56,938 bases of DNA from the NCBI GenBank assembly GCA_021802825.1, contig JAJZRG010000019.1:1-56938 (forward strand), given 5' to 3'. The stretch is from Chloroflexota bacterium (GTDB lineage: Bacteria; Chloroflexota; Limnocylindria; Limnocylindrales; CSP1-4). Positions 38,352 to 46,979 of the stretch are shown piece after piece. The stretch's first letter is position 1; each line of letters opens with the position of its first letter. The position numbers were made by a program, and so were the translations under genes. The notes beneath the pieces were generated by a model. The model saw nothing but the letters and a program-made list of their open reading frames with translations. It made no database searches and was not told the DNA's origin.

Positions 38352-38996
38352 TCAGATGACCCCCTCGAGCTCGTCCCGCAGCGCGACGCCGCGGCGCACG
38401 ATCTCCCCGACCAGGCCCAGGCAGGCGCCGATCGTGGGCCACCAGAGAGCGGGCCCAACGGACGAGAGCACCGATGCCAGGGAGGGGCTGCTCGCAACCC
38501 CATTCGGAAGCACGTCCCAGCGAAGCATGGACGCGGCGGTCGTCTCGAGGAAGTACGCTCCGATGCCCGCAAGCACCGTGACCTGACCGATCCGGGTCAG
38601 CCGACTCGCGGCCGAAGCAGCGAATGTCGCGCCCTGCCGCACCGACCGGGCCCACCGTGCGAGCAGGGCCAGCACGGTCGCCAGGACGAGCGGCTGCGGC
38701 ACCACCGCCAGCACGGCGAGCAGCCTCTCGCCCGCAGTCGGATCCGCCAGCACCACCGTCACGTGGTCGTCGGCCGCGCTGAGCTGGGCGCCGGCCGGGA
38801 TGGACCCGGCGAGTGCCGTGATCCCGAGCGCCATCGCCGGAACCTGCGCGGTCACCGGCCCGATGACGGACCAGGCGACCCGACCCACAACCCAGGCAAT
38901 CAGCACGGCAGCGCCCAGCCAGAAGACCTGCTCGGCCTCGCGCGCCCAGTCCCGCTTCCGCTCGATCGGCGTCTGCCACCCGGTGGACTGGGTCAT
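38352..38996 (-). CDS. DUF2975 membrane protein (YoaS-like)
   Basis: 214 aa with four predicted helices: FWLGAAVLIAWVVGRVAWSV near 22, LLAVLAVVPQPLVLATVLAL near 105, GQVTVLAGIGAYFLETTAAS near 145 and PALWWPTIGACLGLVGEIVR near 185. The segment RQGATFAASAASRLTRIG between helices 2 and 3 is the conserved DUF2975 loop. Function unknown; it may sense a membrane or extracellular signal for the coupled HTH protein. The ATG at 38996 is preceded by a weak GGGGA. Promoter and operator lie at 39008-39060. Confidence 0.8.
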   Translation of the reverse strand: MTQSTGWQTPIERKRDWAREAEQVFWLGAAVLIAWVVGRVAWSVIGPVTAQVPAMALGITALAGSIPAGAQLSAADDHVTVVLADPTAGERLLAVLAVVPQPLVLATVLALLARWARSVRQGATFAASAASRLTRIGQVTVLAGIGAYFLETTAASMLRWDVLPNGVASSPSLASVLSSVGPALWWPTIGACLGLVGEIVRRGVALRDELEGVI

Positions 38997-39007
38997 GGGA
39001 GATCCCC

Positions 39008-39060
39008 GTCTTATCGATTGTCGATACATCGAGTATCGATAAGACCGACGCGAACGTCAA
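39008..39060 (-). promoter_or_regulatory. Promoter/operator of the DUF2975-HTH operon
   Basis: Minus strand: TTGACG (39060-39055), 17-bp spacer, GATACT (39037-39032). A perfect 11-bp inverted repeat, GTCTTATCGAT (39008-39018) and ATCGATAAGAC (39035-39045), with extra ATCGA/TCGAT units in between, overlaps the -10 and start region. Confidence 0.7.
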
Positions 39061-39133
39061 GACCATCCACGAGCGAAGGCATCCGGCCGCGTCGGCCGCG
39101 AGCGGAGGAGCTGCCCCCGGCCGACGCGGCCGC

Positions 39134-41872
39134 CTAGAAGTTGATCGAGCGGGCCCGGACGGCCATCGCCGCCTCGCCCAGCACCTCGGACAGCGTCGGG
39201 TGCGGGTGGGTGGCGGCCCCCACCTGGTCAACCGTGGCGCCCAGCGCCGCGGCCAGGGATGCCTCGGCGATGAGCTCCGTCGCATGGGGACCGATCACGT
39301 GGACGCCCAGGATCGCGCCGGTCTCGGCGTGCGCGATGACCTTGGCGAAGCCCTCGCGCGCGCCGTGGATGACGGCCTTGGCGATGGCCTGGAACGGGAC
39401 CTTGCCGACCTGGACGGGGAGCCCGCGCTCCGCGCACTGGGCCTCGGTGAGGCCGACCGATGCGATCTCGGGGCGGGTGTAGGTGGCGCGCGGCTGATTC
39501 ACGTAGTCCATGGCGTGGACGTCCGGCTCGCCAGCCATTGCGTGGACCGCGGTCAGGCCCTCGTGCGCTGCCGTGTGCGCGAGCAGGAGCCCGCCCACGA
39601 GGTCGCCGATAGCCCACAGGTGGGGCTCGTTGGTGCGCATCAGGCCGTCAACCTTGACGAAGCCGCGCTCGAGGACCGCCTTGGTGGTCTCGAGGCCGAG
39701 GTCCTCGGCGTTGGGCGCCCGGCCCGTGGCGACGAGAATCGCGTCGGCGCTGAGCTGGGCCCGTTCGCCGCCCTCGGGGCCGACCGTGATGCGGATGCCG
39801 TCCTCGCCGGCGATCACCGACGCGGCGTCGAACCGGGCGCTGGTCATCACGGTGATGCCGCGGCGCTCGAAGCTGCGCTGGAGCTCGCGCGACACCTCGG
39901 CGTCCTCGAGCGGGACGACGGAGGGGAGGTACTCGAGCAGCGTGACCTTGGTGCCGAGGTCGTGGAAGGCGGACGCGAACTCCGCCCCCACGGCGCCCGC
40001 GCCGATGACGATGAGGCTCGCGGGGAGCTCCACCATGCGGAGCGCGTCGTCGGACGTGAGGATCCGGACGCCGTCGGGCACGAGGCCGGGCAGGCTCTTC
40101 ACGCGCGACCCCGTGGCCAGGATCACGTCGTTCGCGGTCAGGACGCGCTCGCCGCCGGCGCCGGGCGTCCCGTCCGCCCCGTGGAGCAGGACGCGCACGC
40201 GCCCGGGACCGTCGAGGCGCCCGCGCCCGCCGACCCACTCGACCTTGTTCTTGCCGACAAGCGACTTGAGGCCGGTCCACATGCGCCGGACGACCGCGTC
40301 CTTGTTCGCGGCGACCGCGGCGTAGTCGATCGCCACGCCGGTCGTGTGCACGCCGAGGCCCGCGCCGGTGTCGCGGACTCGGTGGGCGAGGTCGGCCGAT
40401 TCGAGGATCGCCTTGGTGGGGATGCAACCGCGATGGAGGCACGTGCCGCCGATCTTGTCGGCATCGACCAACGCGACCTTCATGCCCAACTGGGCTGCGC
40501 GGAACGCGGCCGAGTAGCCGCCGGTGCCGGCGCCCAGCACGACGACGTCGAACCAGTCGGGGTCGTCGAGGAGGCGCGGGCGTGCAGGCTCGGGCGGCGT
40601 CGCCGTGCCGAGGCGGAACGCGTCCGCGCCCTCGAGCCTCGCCTGGAGCGCGCGCATGAACTGGGCGCCCATCGCCCCGTCGACGATCCGGTGGTCGGCC
40701 GACAGCGTCAGCTTCATCACATGGCGGACCTCGACACGATCCTCCACGGCCATGGGCGTCGGGATCGCGGCGGACACGGCGAGGATCGCCGCCTCGCCCG
40801 GGTTGATGATCGCGCTGAACTCCTCCACGCCGAACATGCCCAGGTTCGACACCGTGAAGGTGGAGCCGGTCAGGTCGTCGACCGACGCGGTCCCGGTACG
40901 GGCGGCGGCGGCGAGAGCGGCGGCGCGGTCGTGGAGCTCGGCCACGGTGAGCTTGTCGGCGTCGCGGATGACCGGCACGACGAGTCCACTCGGGACCGAC
41001 ACCGCCATGCCCAGGTGGACGCGCGAGCGCGGCCAGACCGATGTGCCGTCGGTTCGGGCGTTGACGTCGGGGAACTCAGCGAGGGTGTCGGCGGTTGCCG
41101 CGAGGACGAAGTCGGTGACGGTCAGTGCGGAGCCGGCCGCCTTGAGCTTGGCGCGCAGGGCGAGGAGCCTGGTCACGTCGGCGGCGACGGTGACCGTGAA
41201 GTGGGGCGTGGTCTGCCAGGAGGACGTGAGGCGCTCGGCGATGACGCGGCGCATCCGCGACATCGGGCGCGGGGCCTCCTCGCCGGGGACCGCGGGACCG
41301 GTCGCCGCCGCCTGTGCCCCGCTTGATGCGCTCGCCGCGATGGCCGACTCGACGTCACGCTCGACGATTCGACCGTCGGGACCCGTGCCGGTGATCGAGG
41401 ACGGGTCGATACCCCCTGAGACGGCGAGGCGCCGGGCTCTCGGGCTGATCCGGAGGTCGCCGACTGGTGCCGGGGTCGACGCAGGCGATGCGGGCGAAGC
41501 CGAAGCAGCCGAAGCGGAAGCGGGCGAGGCCGCAGCCGGAGCCGACAGGGTTGCCGATGGGACCGGGGCCGACGCGGGTGCCGGCGCCGCCGGCGCGGAC
41601 GGAGCGGGCGCTGCCGATTCCGGGATCGCCTCGCCCGGCTGGCCGATCCAGCCGCACACACCGTTGACCGGGACGGTCTCGCCCTCGGCCGCGTTCTGCG
41701 CGAGGAGGACGCCCTCCTCGAAGGTCTCGACCTCCATGGTGCTCTTGTCGGTCTCGATCTCGAACAGGACGTCGCCCCGGTGGACGGGGTCGCCCACCGA
41801 CTTGCGCCAGACGGTAAGGGTGCACTCCTCGGTCATCTGGCCGGGCTTGGGCATCAGGATCGGGCGGGCCAT
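39134..41872 (-). CDS. Fused 2-oxoacid dehydrogenase E2 (acyltransferase) and E3 (dihydrolipoyl dehydrogenase)
   Basis: 912 aa carrying two complete enzymes. Residues 1-76 are a lipoyl domain (lysine in EIETDKSTMEVE near 43). An Ala/Pro/Ser linker runs to about 140, and the peripheral-subunit-binding domain (ISPRARRLAVSGGIDPSSIT) follows near 142. The E2 catalytic domain is about 203-430, ending with LSADHRIVDGAMGAQFMRAL. After a linker of about 12 residues, E3 starts at WFDVVVLGAGTGGYSAAF near 440, with redox disulfide GGTCLHRGCIPTK near 471 and C-terminal base HPHPTLSE near 889. No stop or frameshift separates them. Shine-Dalgarno GGAAGGAG; 30 nt after the fused E1 gene. Confidence 0.93.
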   Translation of the reverse strand: MARPILMPKPGQMTEECTLTVWRKSVGDPVHRGDVLFEIETDKSTMEVETFEEGVLLAQNAAEGETVPVNGVCGWIGQPGEAIPESAAPAPSAPAAPAPASAPVPSATLSAPAAASPASASAASASPASPASTPAPVGDLRISPRARRLAVSGGIDPSSITGTGPDGRIVERDVESAIAASASSGAQAAATGPAVPGEEAPRPMSRMRRVIAERLTSSWQTTPHFTVTVAADVTRLLALRAKLKAAGSALTVTDFVLAATADTLAEFPDVNARTDGTSVWPRSRVHLGMAVSVPSGLVVPVIRDADKLTVAELHDRAAALAAAARTGTASVDDLTGSTFTVSNLGMFGVEEFSAIINPGEAAILAVSAAIPTPMAVEDRVEVRHVMKLTLSADHRIVDGAMGAQFMRALQARLEGADAFRLGTATPPEPARPRLLDDPDWFDVVVLGAGTGGYSAAFRAAQLGMKVALVDADKIGGTCLHRGCIPTKAILESADLAHRVRDTGAGLGVHTTGVAIDYAAVAANKDAVVRRMWTGLKSLVGKNKVEWVGGRGRLDGPGRVRVLLHGADGTPGAGGERVLTANDVILATGSRVKSLPGLVPDGVRILTSDDALRMVELPASLIVIGAGAVGAEFASAFHDLGTKVTLLEYLPSVVPLEDAEVSRELQRSFERRGITVMTSARFDAASVIAGEDGIRITVGPEGGERAQLSADAILVATGRAPNAEDLGLETTKAVLERGFVKVDGLMRTNEPHLWAIGDLVGGLLLAHTAAHEGLTAVHAMAGEPDVHAMDYVNQPRATYTRPEIASVGLTEAQCAERGLPVQVGKVPFQAIAKAVIHGAREGFAKVIAHAETGAILGVHVIGPHATELIAEASLAAALGATVDQVGAATHPHPTLSEVLGEAAMAVRARSINF

Positions 41873-41902
41873 CGGTGGGGCTCCTTCCGGCGGGGCGGGC
41901 GG

Positions 41903-44224
41903 TCAGACGATGGCGGTGACGGCGGCCACGATGTCGGCCGGCGTCGGCAGGAAGGCCCTCTCGAGCGCCTCCGCCTGGGGGCTGATCCCCGGCGCCGCGC
42001 CGACGCGGCCCACCGGCCCGTCGAGGTCGTCAAACGCCTCGGCTTGGATCCGCGCCACGATCTCGTTGACGAAGCTGCCGGTGATGATCGCCTGCGCGGC
42101 CACCACGACGCGCCCGGTCTTGCGCACCGACGCGAGCACCGTCTCCATGTCCAGCGGCACGAGCGTCCGCAGGTCGATGACCTCCGCAGCAAGCCCGTGC
42201 TCGGCGGCCAGGGTGTCGGCCGCGGCGAGCGCGTCGGGGACGGCCGGGCCCCAGGCGACGATCGTCGCATCCGTCCCCTCACGAGCGACGCGTGCCACGC
42301 CGATCGGCGTCGTGTACTCGCCGTCCGGCACCACGCCCTTGGTGGCGTAGAGGCTCTGGCTCTCGACGAACACGACCGGGTTGTTCGTCCGGATCGCGCT
42401 CTTGAGCAGGCCCTTGGCGTCCTCGGCGGTGGCCGGGTAGACCACCCACAGCCCGGGGATGTGCGTGAACAGGCTCTCGAGGCTCTGGCTGTGCTGGCCG
42501 CCGTAGCCTTTGCCCGCGCCCACCGAGCAGCGGTAGACCACCGGCACCTCGACCTGGCCGCCCGACATGTAGTGCCACTTCGCGGCCTGGTTCGCGATCT
42601 GGTCCGAGGACATCAGCGCGAAGTCCATGTACATCAGCTCGACCACGGGCCGCAGGCCCACGATCCCGGCGCCGACCGCCGTGCCGCAGATGCACGCCTC
42701 CGAGATCGGCGTGTTGAACACGCGGCGTCGGCCGAAGGCCTCCATGAGGCCCTTGGTCAGCTTGAACGCGCCGCCGTAGTCGGCCACGTCCTCGCCGTAG
42801 AACAGCACGCGGTTGTCGCGCAGCATCTCCTCCACCAGCGCCTCGCGCAGCGCGTCCCGGTAGAGGATGCGCCCGTCGCCGTCGCGCTTGGCCACGGGCG
42901 GCTCGGCGGCGACGACCACCTCGCCCGCGCCCTGCGGGAGCACGTCCGAGGTGCCGTCGGTGTAGAGCAGGTCCAGCAGGCTCGAGGGGGCCGGGTCGGT
43001 GGCGGCGGCCGCGCGCCGGGCGGCGCGGGCGTTGCGCTCCGCGGCCGCGGCCGCGACGGCGGCCACCTCGTCGGCGGTCGCCGCGCCGGAGGAGGCCAGC
43101 TGCGCCTTGAGCCGCTCGATCGGGTCCACAGCCCGCCAGGCCGCCTCCTCGTCGCGCGTCCGGTACTCGTTCCGCGGGTCGGACAGCGAGTGGCCGTAGT
43201 AGCGGTACGTGGACGCCTCGATGAGCACCGGGCCCTCGCCGCGCCGGCACAGCTCGGCGGCCCGGGCCACCGCATCCCGCACGGCCAGCACGTCCATGCC
43301 GTTGACGACCTCGGCGTGCATGTTGTCGTCGGCGAAGCCGGCGGCGCGCCGGGCGAGGTGCGTGACGCCGGTGACCTCGTCGTCGGTGCGGTGGGTCATG
43401 CCGTAGTGGTTGTTCTGGATGAAGAAGATGACCGGCAGCCCGAACGGCCGGTCGCCGGCGTAGTGGTTGGTCCACTGGCTCTGGGCCGCCCAGTTGAGCG
43501 CCTCGAGCACCACGCCGTTGGCGTAGGCGCCGTCGCCCGCGAAGCAGCAGACGACGCTGTCCGTGCCGGCGTAGCGGTGGGCCATCGCGGCACCGGTGGC
43601 GATGGGCACCGAGCCGCCGACGATCGCGTTGGCGCCCAGGTTGCCCGTGGAGAAGTCGCCGATGTGCATGCCGCCGCCGCGGCCCCGGCCGTAGCCCTCG
43701 TCCTTGCCGAACAGCTCGGCGATGACCTTGTACAGGTGCTCCTCGAGCGCGGCCGCGACCAGCTCCTCGCGCGTGCCCTCGGAGCGGCCGAGGCGGGCGC
43801 GCAGCTGGTCCTCGCCCATCTGGCGGATCGCCGAGAAGCCCTTCGCGATGGCGTCGCCGTGGCCGCGGTGCGAGGAGGTCACGTTGTCCGAGATCCGCAG
43901 CACGGAGGAGGCTCCGACGGCGGACGCCTCCTGGCCGATCGAGACGTGGGTGGGGCCGCGGTAGTCGTAGGCGGGGAGCGGCTCGTAGCCGCCGCCACCC
44001 CGCAGCCGGACGATCATCTCCTCCATCTCGCGGATGGCGAGCATGTCGTCGAGGAGCGCCAGGGCCGAGGCGCGGTCGAGGCGTCCGGCGGCGAGCTCCG
44101 CAGCGAGGTCGCCCTGGTAGGCGAAGCCGCGGAGGGTGCCCAGCTGCTCCTCGAACGGCTCGAAGTCCGGGCGGGCGTCGCTGTGGTGGACGATGGTGGG
44201 ATCGGGCCGGACGTCGAGGGTCAT
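41903..44224 (-). CDS. 2-oxoacid dehydrogenase E1, alpha and beta subunits fused
   Basis: 773 aa. The alpha half (about 55-400) has the TPP motif GDGAYANGVVLEALNWAAQS ending in IFFIQNNHYG, plus YRYYGHSLSDPRNEYR (phosphorylation-loop region of E1 alpha). After an Ala-rich linker, the beta half (about 450-773) begins LYRDALREALVEEMLRD, with NTPISEACICGTAVGAGIVG and AKGLLKSAIRTNNPVVFVES. It decarboxylates a 2-oxoacid and reductively acylates the lipoyl group of the E2-E3 protein downstream. Similarity in style to acetoin/pyruvate/branched-chain E1 does not settle the substrate. Start ATG 44224 with GGAG upstream; upstream gene 55 nt away. Confidence 0.92.
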   Translation of the reverse strand: MTLDVRPDPTIVHHSDARPDFEPFEEQLGTLRGFAYQGDLAAELAAGRLDRASALALLDDMLAIREMEEMIVRLRGGGGYEPLPAYDYRGPTHVSIGQEASAVGASSVLRISDNVTSSHRGHGDAIAKGFSAIRQMGEDQLRARLGRSEGTREELVAAALEEHLYKVIAELFGKDEGYGRGRGGGMHIGDFSTGNLGANAIVGGSVPIATGAAMAHRYAGTDSVVCCFAGDGAYANGVVLEALNWAAQSQWTNHYAGDRPFGLPVIFFIQNNHYGMTHRTDDEVTGVTHLARRAAGFADDNMHAEVVNGMDVLAVRDAVARAAELCRRGEGPVLIEASTYRYYGHSLSDPRNEYRTRDEEAAWRAVDPIERLKAQLASSGAATADEVAAVAAAAAERNARAARRAAAATDPAPSSLLDLLYTDGTSDVLPQGAGEVVVAAEPPVAKRDGDGRILYRDALREALVEEMLRDNRVLFYGEDVADYGGAFKLTKGLMEAFGRRRVFNTPISEACICGTAVGAGIVGLRPVVELMYMDFALMSSDQIANQAAKWHYMSGGQVEVPVVYRCSVGAGKGYGGQHSQSLESLFTHIPGLWVVYPATAEDAKGLLKSAIRTNNPVVFVESQSLYATKGVVPDGEYTTPIGVARVAREGTDATIVAWGPAVPDALAAADTLAAEHGLAAEVIDLRTLVPLDMETVLASVRKTGRVVVAAQAIITGSFVNEIVARIQAEAFDDLDGPVGRVGAAPGISPQAEALERAFLPTPADIVAAVTAIV

Positions 44225-44279
44225 CGCGATCTCCAGGGGGTGCGAGCGGTGAGGGCGGGGGAGTGGGAGCGGGAAGCGG

Positions 44280-45296
44280 TCATGCGTCGGCTCCGGGGGT
44301 GGGCCGGACGATGACCTTCGAGCCCGCACGACTGGCCGCCTCTGCCATGGCACGGTCGGCTTCGTCGATGGGGTGGGCGGCGGTCACGACCTCGCCCGGC
44401 CGAATCCGGCCCGCGAGCGCGATCGCCTCAGGGTAGACGTGGTTCATGCGGCGCGAGAACCGCAGGTCGAGGCCCTTGCGCCGCAGGAGCGACGCCGGGA
44501 TACCCGTCGTGTCCCCGGCCGGGATGCCGGCCACGACCACCCGCGAGCCGGGCTTGACCAGCGCCGCGGCCGTGCGCACGGCGTCGTCGTCGCCCGCGAT
44601 CTCGACGGCGGTGTCGAGGGGCCGCCCGCGGAGCGCCTCGCGCAGGACGTCGATCTCGCGGCCGCCGTCGACGAGCGCGGCCGTGGCGCCGTCAGAACGC
44701 GCCGCCTCGACGCGGTGGGGGAGCCGGTCGGTCGCCACCACAGCGGACGCCCCCGACACGAGTGCCAGCCGGATCAGCAGCCGCCCGATGGGTCCCGCGC
44801 CGAGCACGCCGATCGTGTCGCCGGGGCGCAGCTGCGCCAGGCGTAGGGCGTGGATCGCGACGCCCAGGGGCTCCAGCATCGCGCCGGCGACGTCGTCGAT
44901 CGAGTCGGGGAGCGGCACCAGCCGGCCCTGCGGCCAGGCGATTAGCTCCCGCATGGCGCCGTCGGTGATCCCGTGGCCCAGGAACCGCACGTCGGGGCAC
45001 AGGTGTGGCAGCCCGCGCGCGCACACCTCGCAGCGGTCGCACGGAACGTTCGGGTCGATCGCCACACGCGTACCCGCCCGCGGCCCGCTCGCGATCACGC
45101 CCGCAGCCTCGTGGCCCAGGACGAGCGGGCGCTCCAGCACCGCGTCGCCGATCGACGACTCCTCGTACCAATGCAGGTCCGAGCCGCAGATCCCCACTGC
45201 CGTAACGCGCACAAGGACCTCGCCGGCCCCCGGTGTGGGCACGGGCTCGTCGGCGACTCGGACATCACCGCTGCCATGGAGTCGGGCGACCCTCAT
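44280..45296 (-). CDS. Zinc-dependent polyol dehydrogenase (sorbitol/L-idonate dehydrogenase type)
   Basis: 338 aa. Catalytic zinc site AVGICGSDLHWYEES near 33 and LGHEAAG near 60. The structural zinc lobe is complete, with four cysteines in CDRCEVCARGLPHLC near 87. Rossmann motif VLGAGPIGRLLIRL near 164. The LHWY segment is typical of sorbitol and L-idonate 5-dehydrogenases. It oxidises a secondary alcohol of a polyol or sugar acid with NAD(P). It overlaps the upstream SorE-like gene by ATGA (45293-45296). Confidence 0.88.
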   Translation of the reverse strand: MRVARLHGSGDVRVADEPVPTPGAGEVLVRVTAVGICGSDLHWYEESSIGDAVLERPLVLGHEAAGVIASGPRAGTRVAIDPNVPCDRCEVCARGLPHLCPDVRFLGHGITDGAMRELIAWPQGRLVPLPDSIDDVAGAMLEPLGVAIHALRLAQLRPGDTIGVLGAGPIGRLLIRLALVSGASAVVATDRLPHRVEAARSDGATAALVDGGREIDVLREALRGRPLDTAVEIAGDDDAVRTAAALVKPGSRVVVAGIPAGDTTGIPASLLRRKGLDLRFSRRMNHVYPEAIALAGRIRPGEVVTAAHPIDEADRAMAEAASRAGSKVIVRPTPGADA

Positions 45297-46957
45297 CGCG
45301 TGGCCTCCGCCGCCCGGCCAGCCTCGGCGAGCAGCGCAGCCTCGGCTTCGGCGTTCCAGCGCCCGTCGCGCAGCCTCGCCGCCACGGCCGGGAAGCGCTC
45401 GGGGAGCTCCGAGAGCCGGACGAGCCCAAGATCGTGGAGCACCGGGTAGACGACGATCTTGCCGCCCGACGACCGGGCCTCGACGGCAGCCAGCGCCGCC
45501 TCGACGCCATCCATGCCGCAGACCGCATCGAGCGAGACGTTCGTGTCGAGCCGCCCCGCCTCGAGCCGCCCGAGCACCGCGTGCATGTCGCTGATCTCGG
45601 AGCCGCTCGTGCCGAACAGGTAGAGCCCCTTGCCGATCACCGCGTTGAGGTCGAGCGAGGCCCGCGTCCCGACCGGGAAGCCGGCGAACAGGTTGAGGCG
45701 CGCGCCGGGCGCGGCCATCGCGACCGCCTGGGCGACCAGCGCAGGCGCCGGGACCATGACCCCGACGTAGCTCGCCTGTCCCTCGGCCGCGGGAGTCACC
45801 CGGCTGTTCTGGAACGTTGCCTCGACGCCGTTCGCGGCGGCGACGGGTGCCGCGACGTCGGCCAGGTGCGCGAGGCGAGCGTCGTCGATGTCGATCGCGG
45901 TCACGCGCAGGTCGCGGCGCCCGATCGTCGCGGCGCGAACCGTGTGCATGAAGCCCATGGGCCCCGCCGCGCCGACGATGGCGACGCTGTCCCCGTCGCG
46001 CAGCTCCCCGTCGGCCGGGATCCGCGCATAGCCCTCGGCGGCCGAGGAGCCTGTCGTCCCGGTCAGGCGGACCGGGTCGTAGTGGATACGGCCGACGTCG
46101 ATCGCCACATCGCGGTCGATGCGCGCGCCGCCGGTCACGATGTCGAGCACGCCGCCGGGGGCCAGCAACTCCTGGAGCGCCTCGATCCGCGCGGCGTTGG
46201 CGCCGGCGTAGACGATGTCGTCGAAGCGCCGATCGGCCAGCCCGGCGAGAGTGGCCAGCGAGCCGGCGTCGGCAGGCTCGATTCGTTCGACCGAGCCCGG
46301 CGCGGCGGCCGCCAGCAGCACTTCGAGGCCCTCGAGCGGCGCGCCCGCCTCAACGGCGACCAGGAGGCGCCCGCCGGCGAGCAGCGTCTGCCGCTCCCGG
46401 GTCGAGTACGACTTCTCGACGCACGCCCACGGCTCGAGCAGCGCGACCGCGGATCCGGACGGCCCCTCCTCGACGGGGATAAGGAACCGCTCCCCGGTCA
46501 CCGGGTCCAGGATCATGCGCTCGTCGAGCAGCACGTACTCCTGGAGACCGCCCTCGAAGTTGTAGCCGAAGGCGGCGTTCGCGCCCTTCGTCGGGAGGTG
46601 GCGGTAGTCGGCCTGGACCAGCACCCGCTCGCCGAGCGTGTGGTGCCGCACGTCCGACCCGACCGCGACGATGCGGGCGCAGCACTCGTGGCCCGGCGTG
46701 CTGGGCTGGTCGCCCGGCGTGTAGGACGAGATCTCGGCGAGCACCTCGGGCGCCACGCCGCCGAGCACCGGACCCTTCCGTGGGTGGCTCGTCCAGGCGT
46801 GCAGCAGCTTCGTGTCGGAGAAGCAGATCCCGGTGGCCTCGACCTTGAGCACCAGCTGGGTCGGTCCGGGGACGGGCACGGGCTTCGCCCGGTTGTGCGT
46901 CACCTGGCCCGGCCCGGTGAACAGGATCGCGTGCTGGGTGGCAGGGAGGTCGGTCAT
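45293..46957 (-). CDS. SorE-like alcohol dehydrogenase (L-sorbose-1-phosphate reductase family), extended
   Basis: 554 aa, about 140 residues longer than the ~410-aa L-sorbose-1-phosphate reductases. Medium-chain dehydrogenase features: zinc cysteine in TGICFSDTKLLHAW near 44, PGHECCARIVAVGS near 88, LLEPWACVEKSY near 170 and Rossmann motif VAIVGAAGPMGFMHTVR near 325. The tail DGRWNAEAEAALLAEAG matches the SorE ending (G-x-W-x-x-EAEA-x-LL). The extra length lies between residues about 180 and 320, which reads like an inserted second Rossmann-like domain. SorE makes D-glucitol 6-phosphate from L-sorbose 1-phosphate; the next upstream gene is SrlD-like, which fits. Confidence 0.72.
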   Translation of the reverse strand: MTDLPATQHAILFTGPGQVTHNRAKPVPVPGPTQLVLKVEATGICFSDTKLLHAWTSHPRKGPVLGGVAPEVLAEISSYTPGDQPSTPGHECCARIVAVGSDVRHHTLGERVLVQADYRHLPTKGANAAFGYNFEGGLQEYVLLDERMILDPVTGERFLIPVEEGPSGSAVALLEPWACVEKSYSTRERQTLLAGGRLLVAVEAGAPLEGLEVLLAAAAPGSVERIEPADAGSLATLAGLADRRFDDIVYAGANAARIEALQELLAPGGVLDIVTGGARIDRDVAIDVGRIHYDPVRLTGTTGSSAAEGYARIPADGELRDGDSVAIVGAAGPMGFMHTVRAATIGRRDLRVTAIDIDDARLAHLADVAAPVAAANGVEATFQNSRVTPAAEGQASYVGVMVPAPALVAQAVAMAAPGARLNLFAGFPVGTRASLDLNAVIGKGLYLFGTSGSEISDMHAVLGRLEAGRLDTNVSLDAVCGMDGVEAALAAVEARSSGGKIVVYPVLHDLGLVRLSELPERFPAVAARLRDGRWNAEAEAALLAEAGRAAEATR

Positions 46958-46979
46958 CGCGGCGGTCCTTCCGGTCGGG

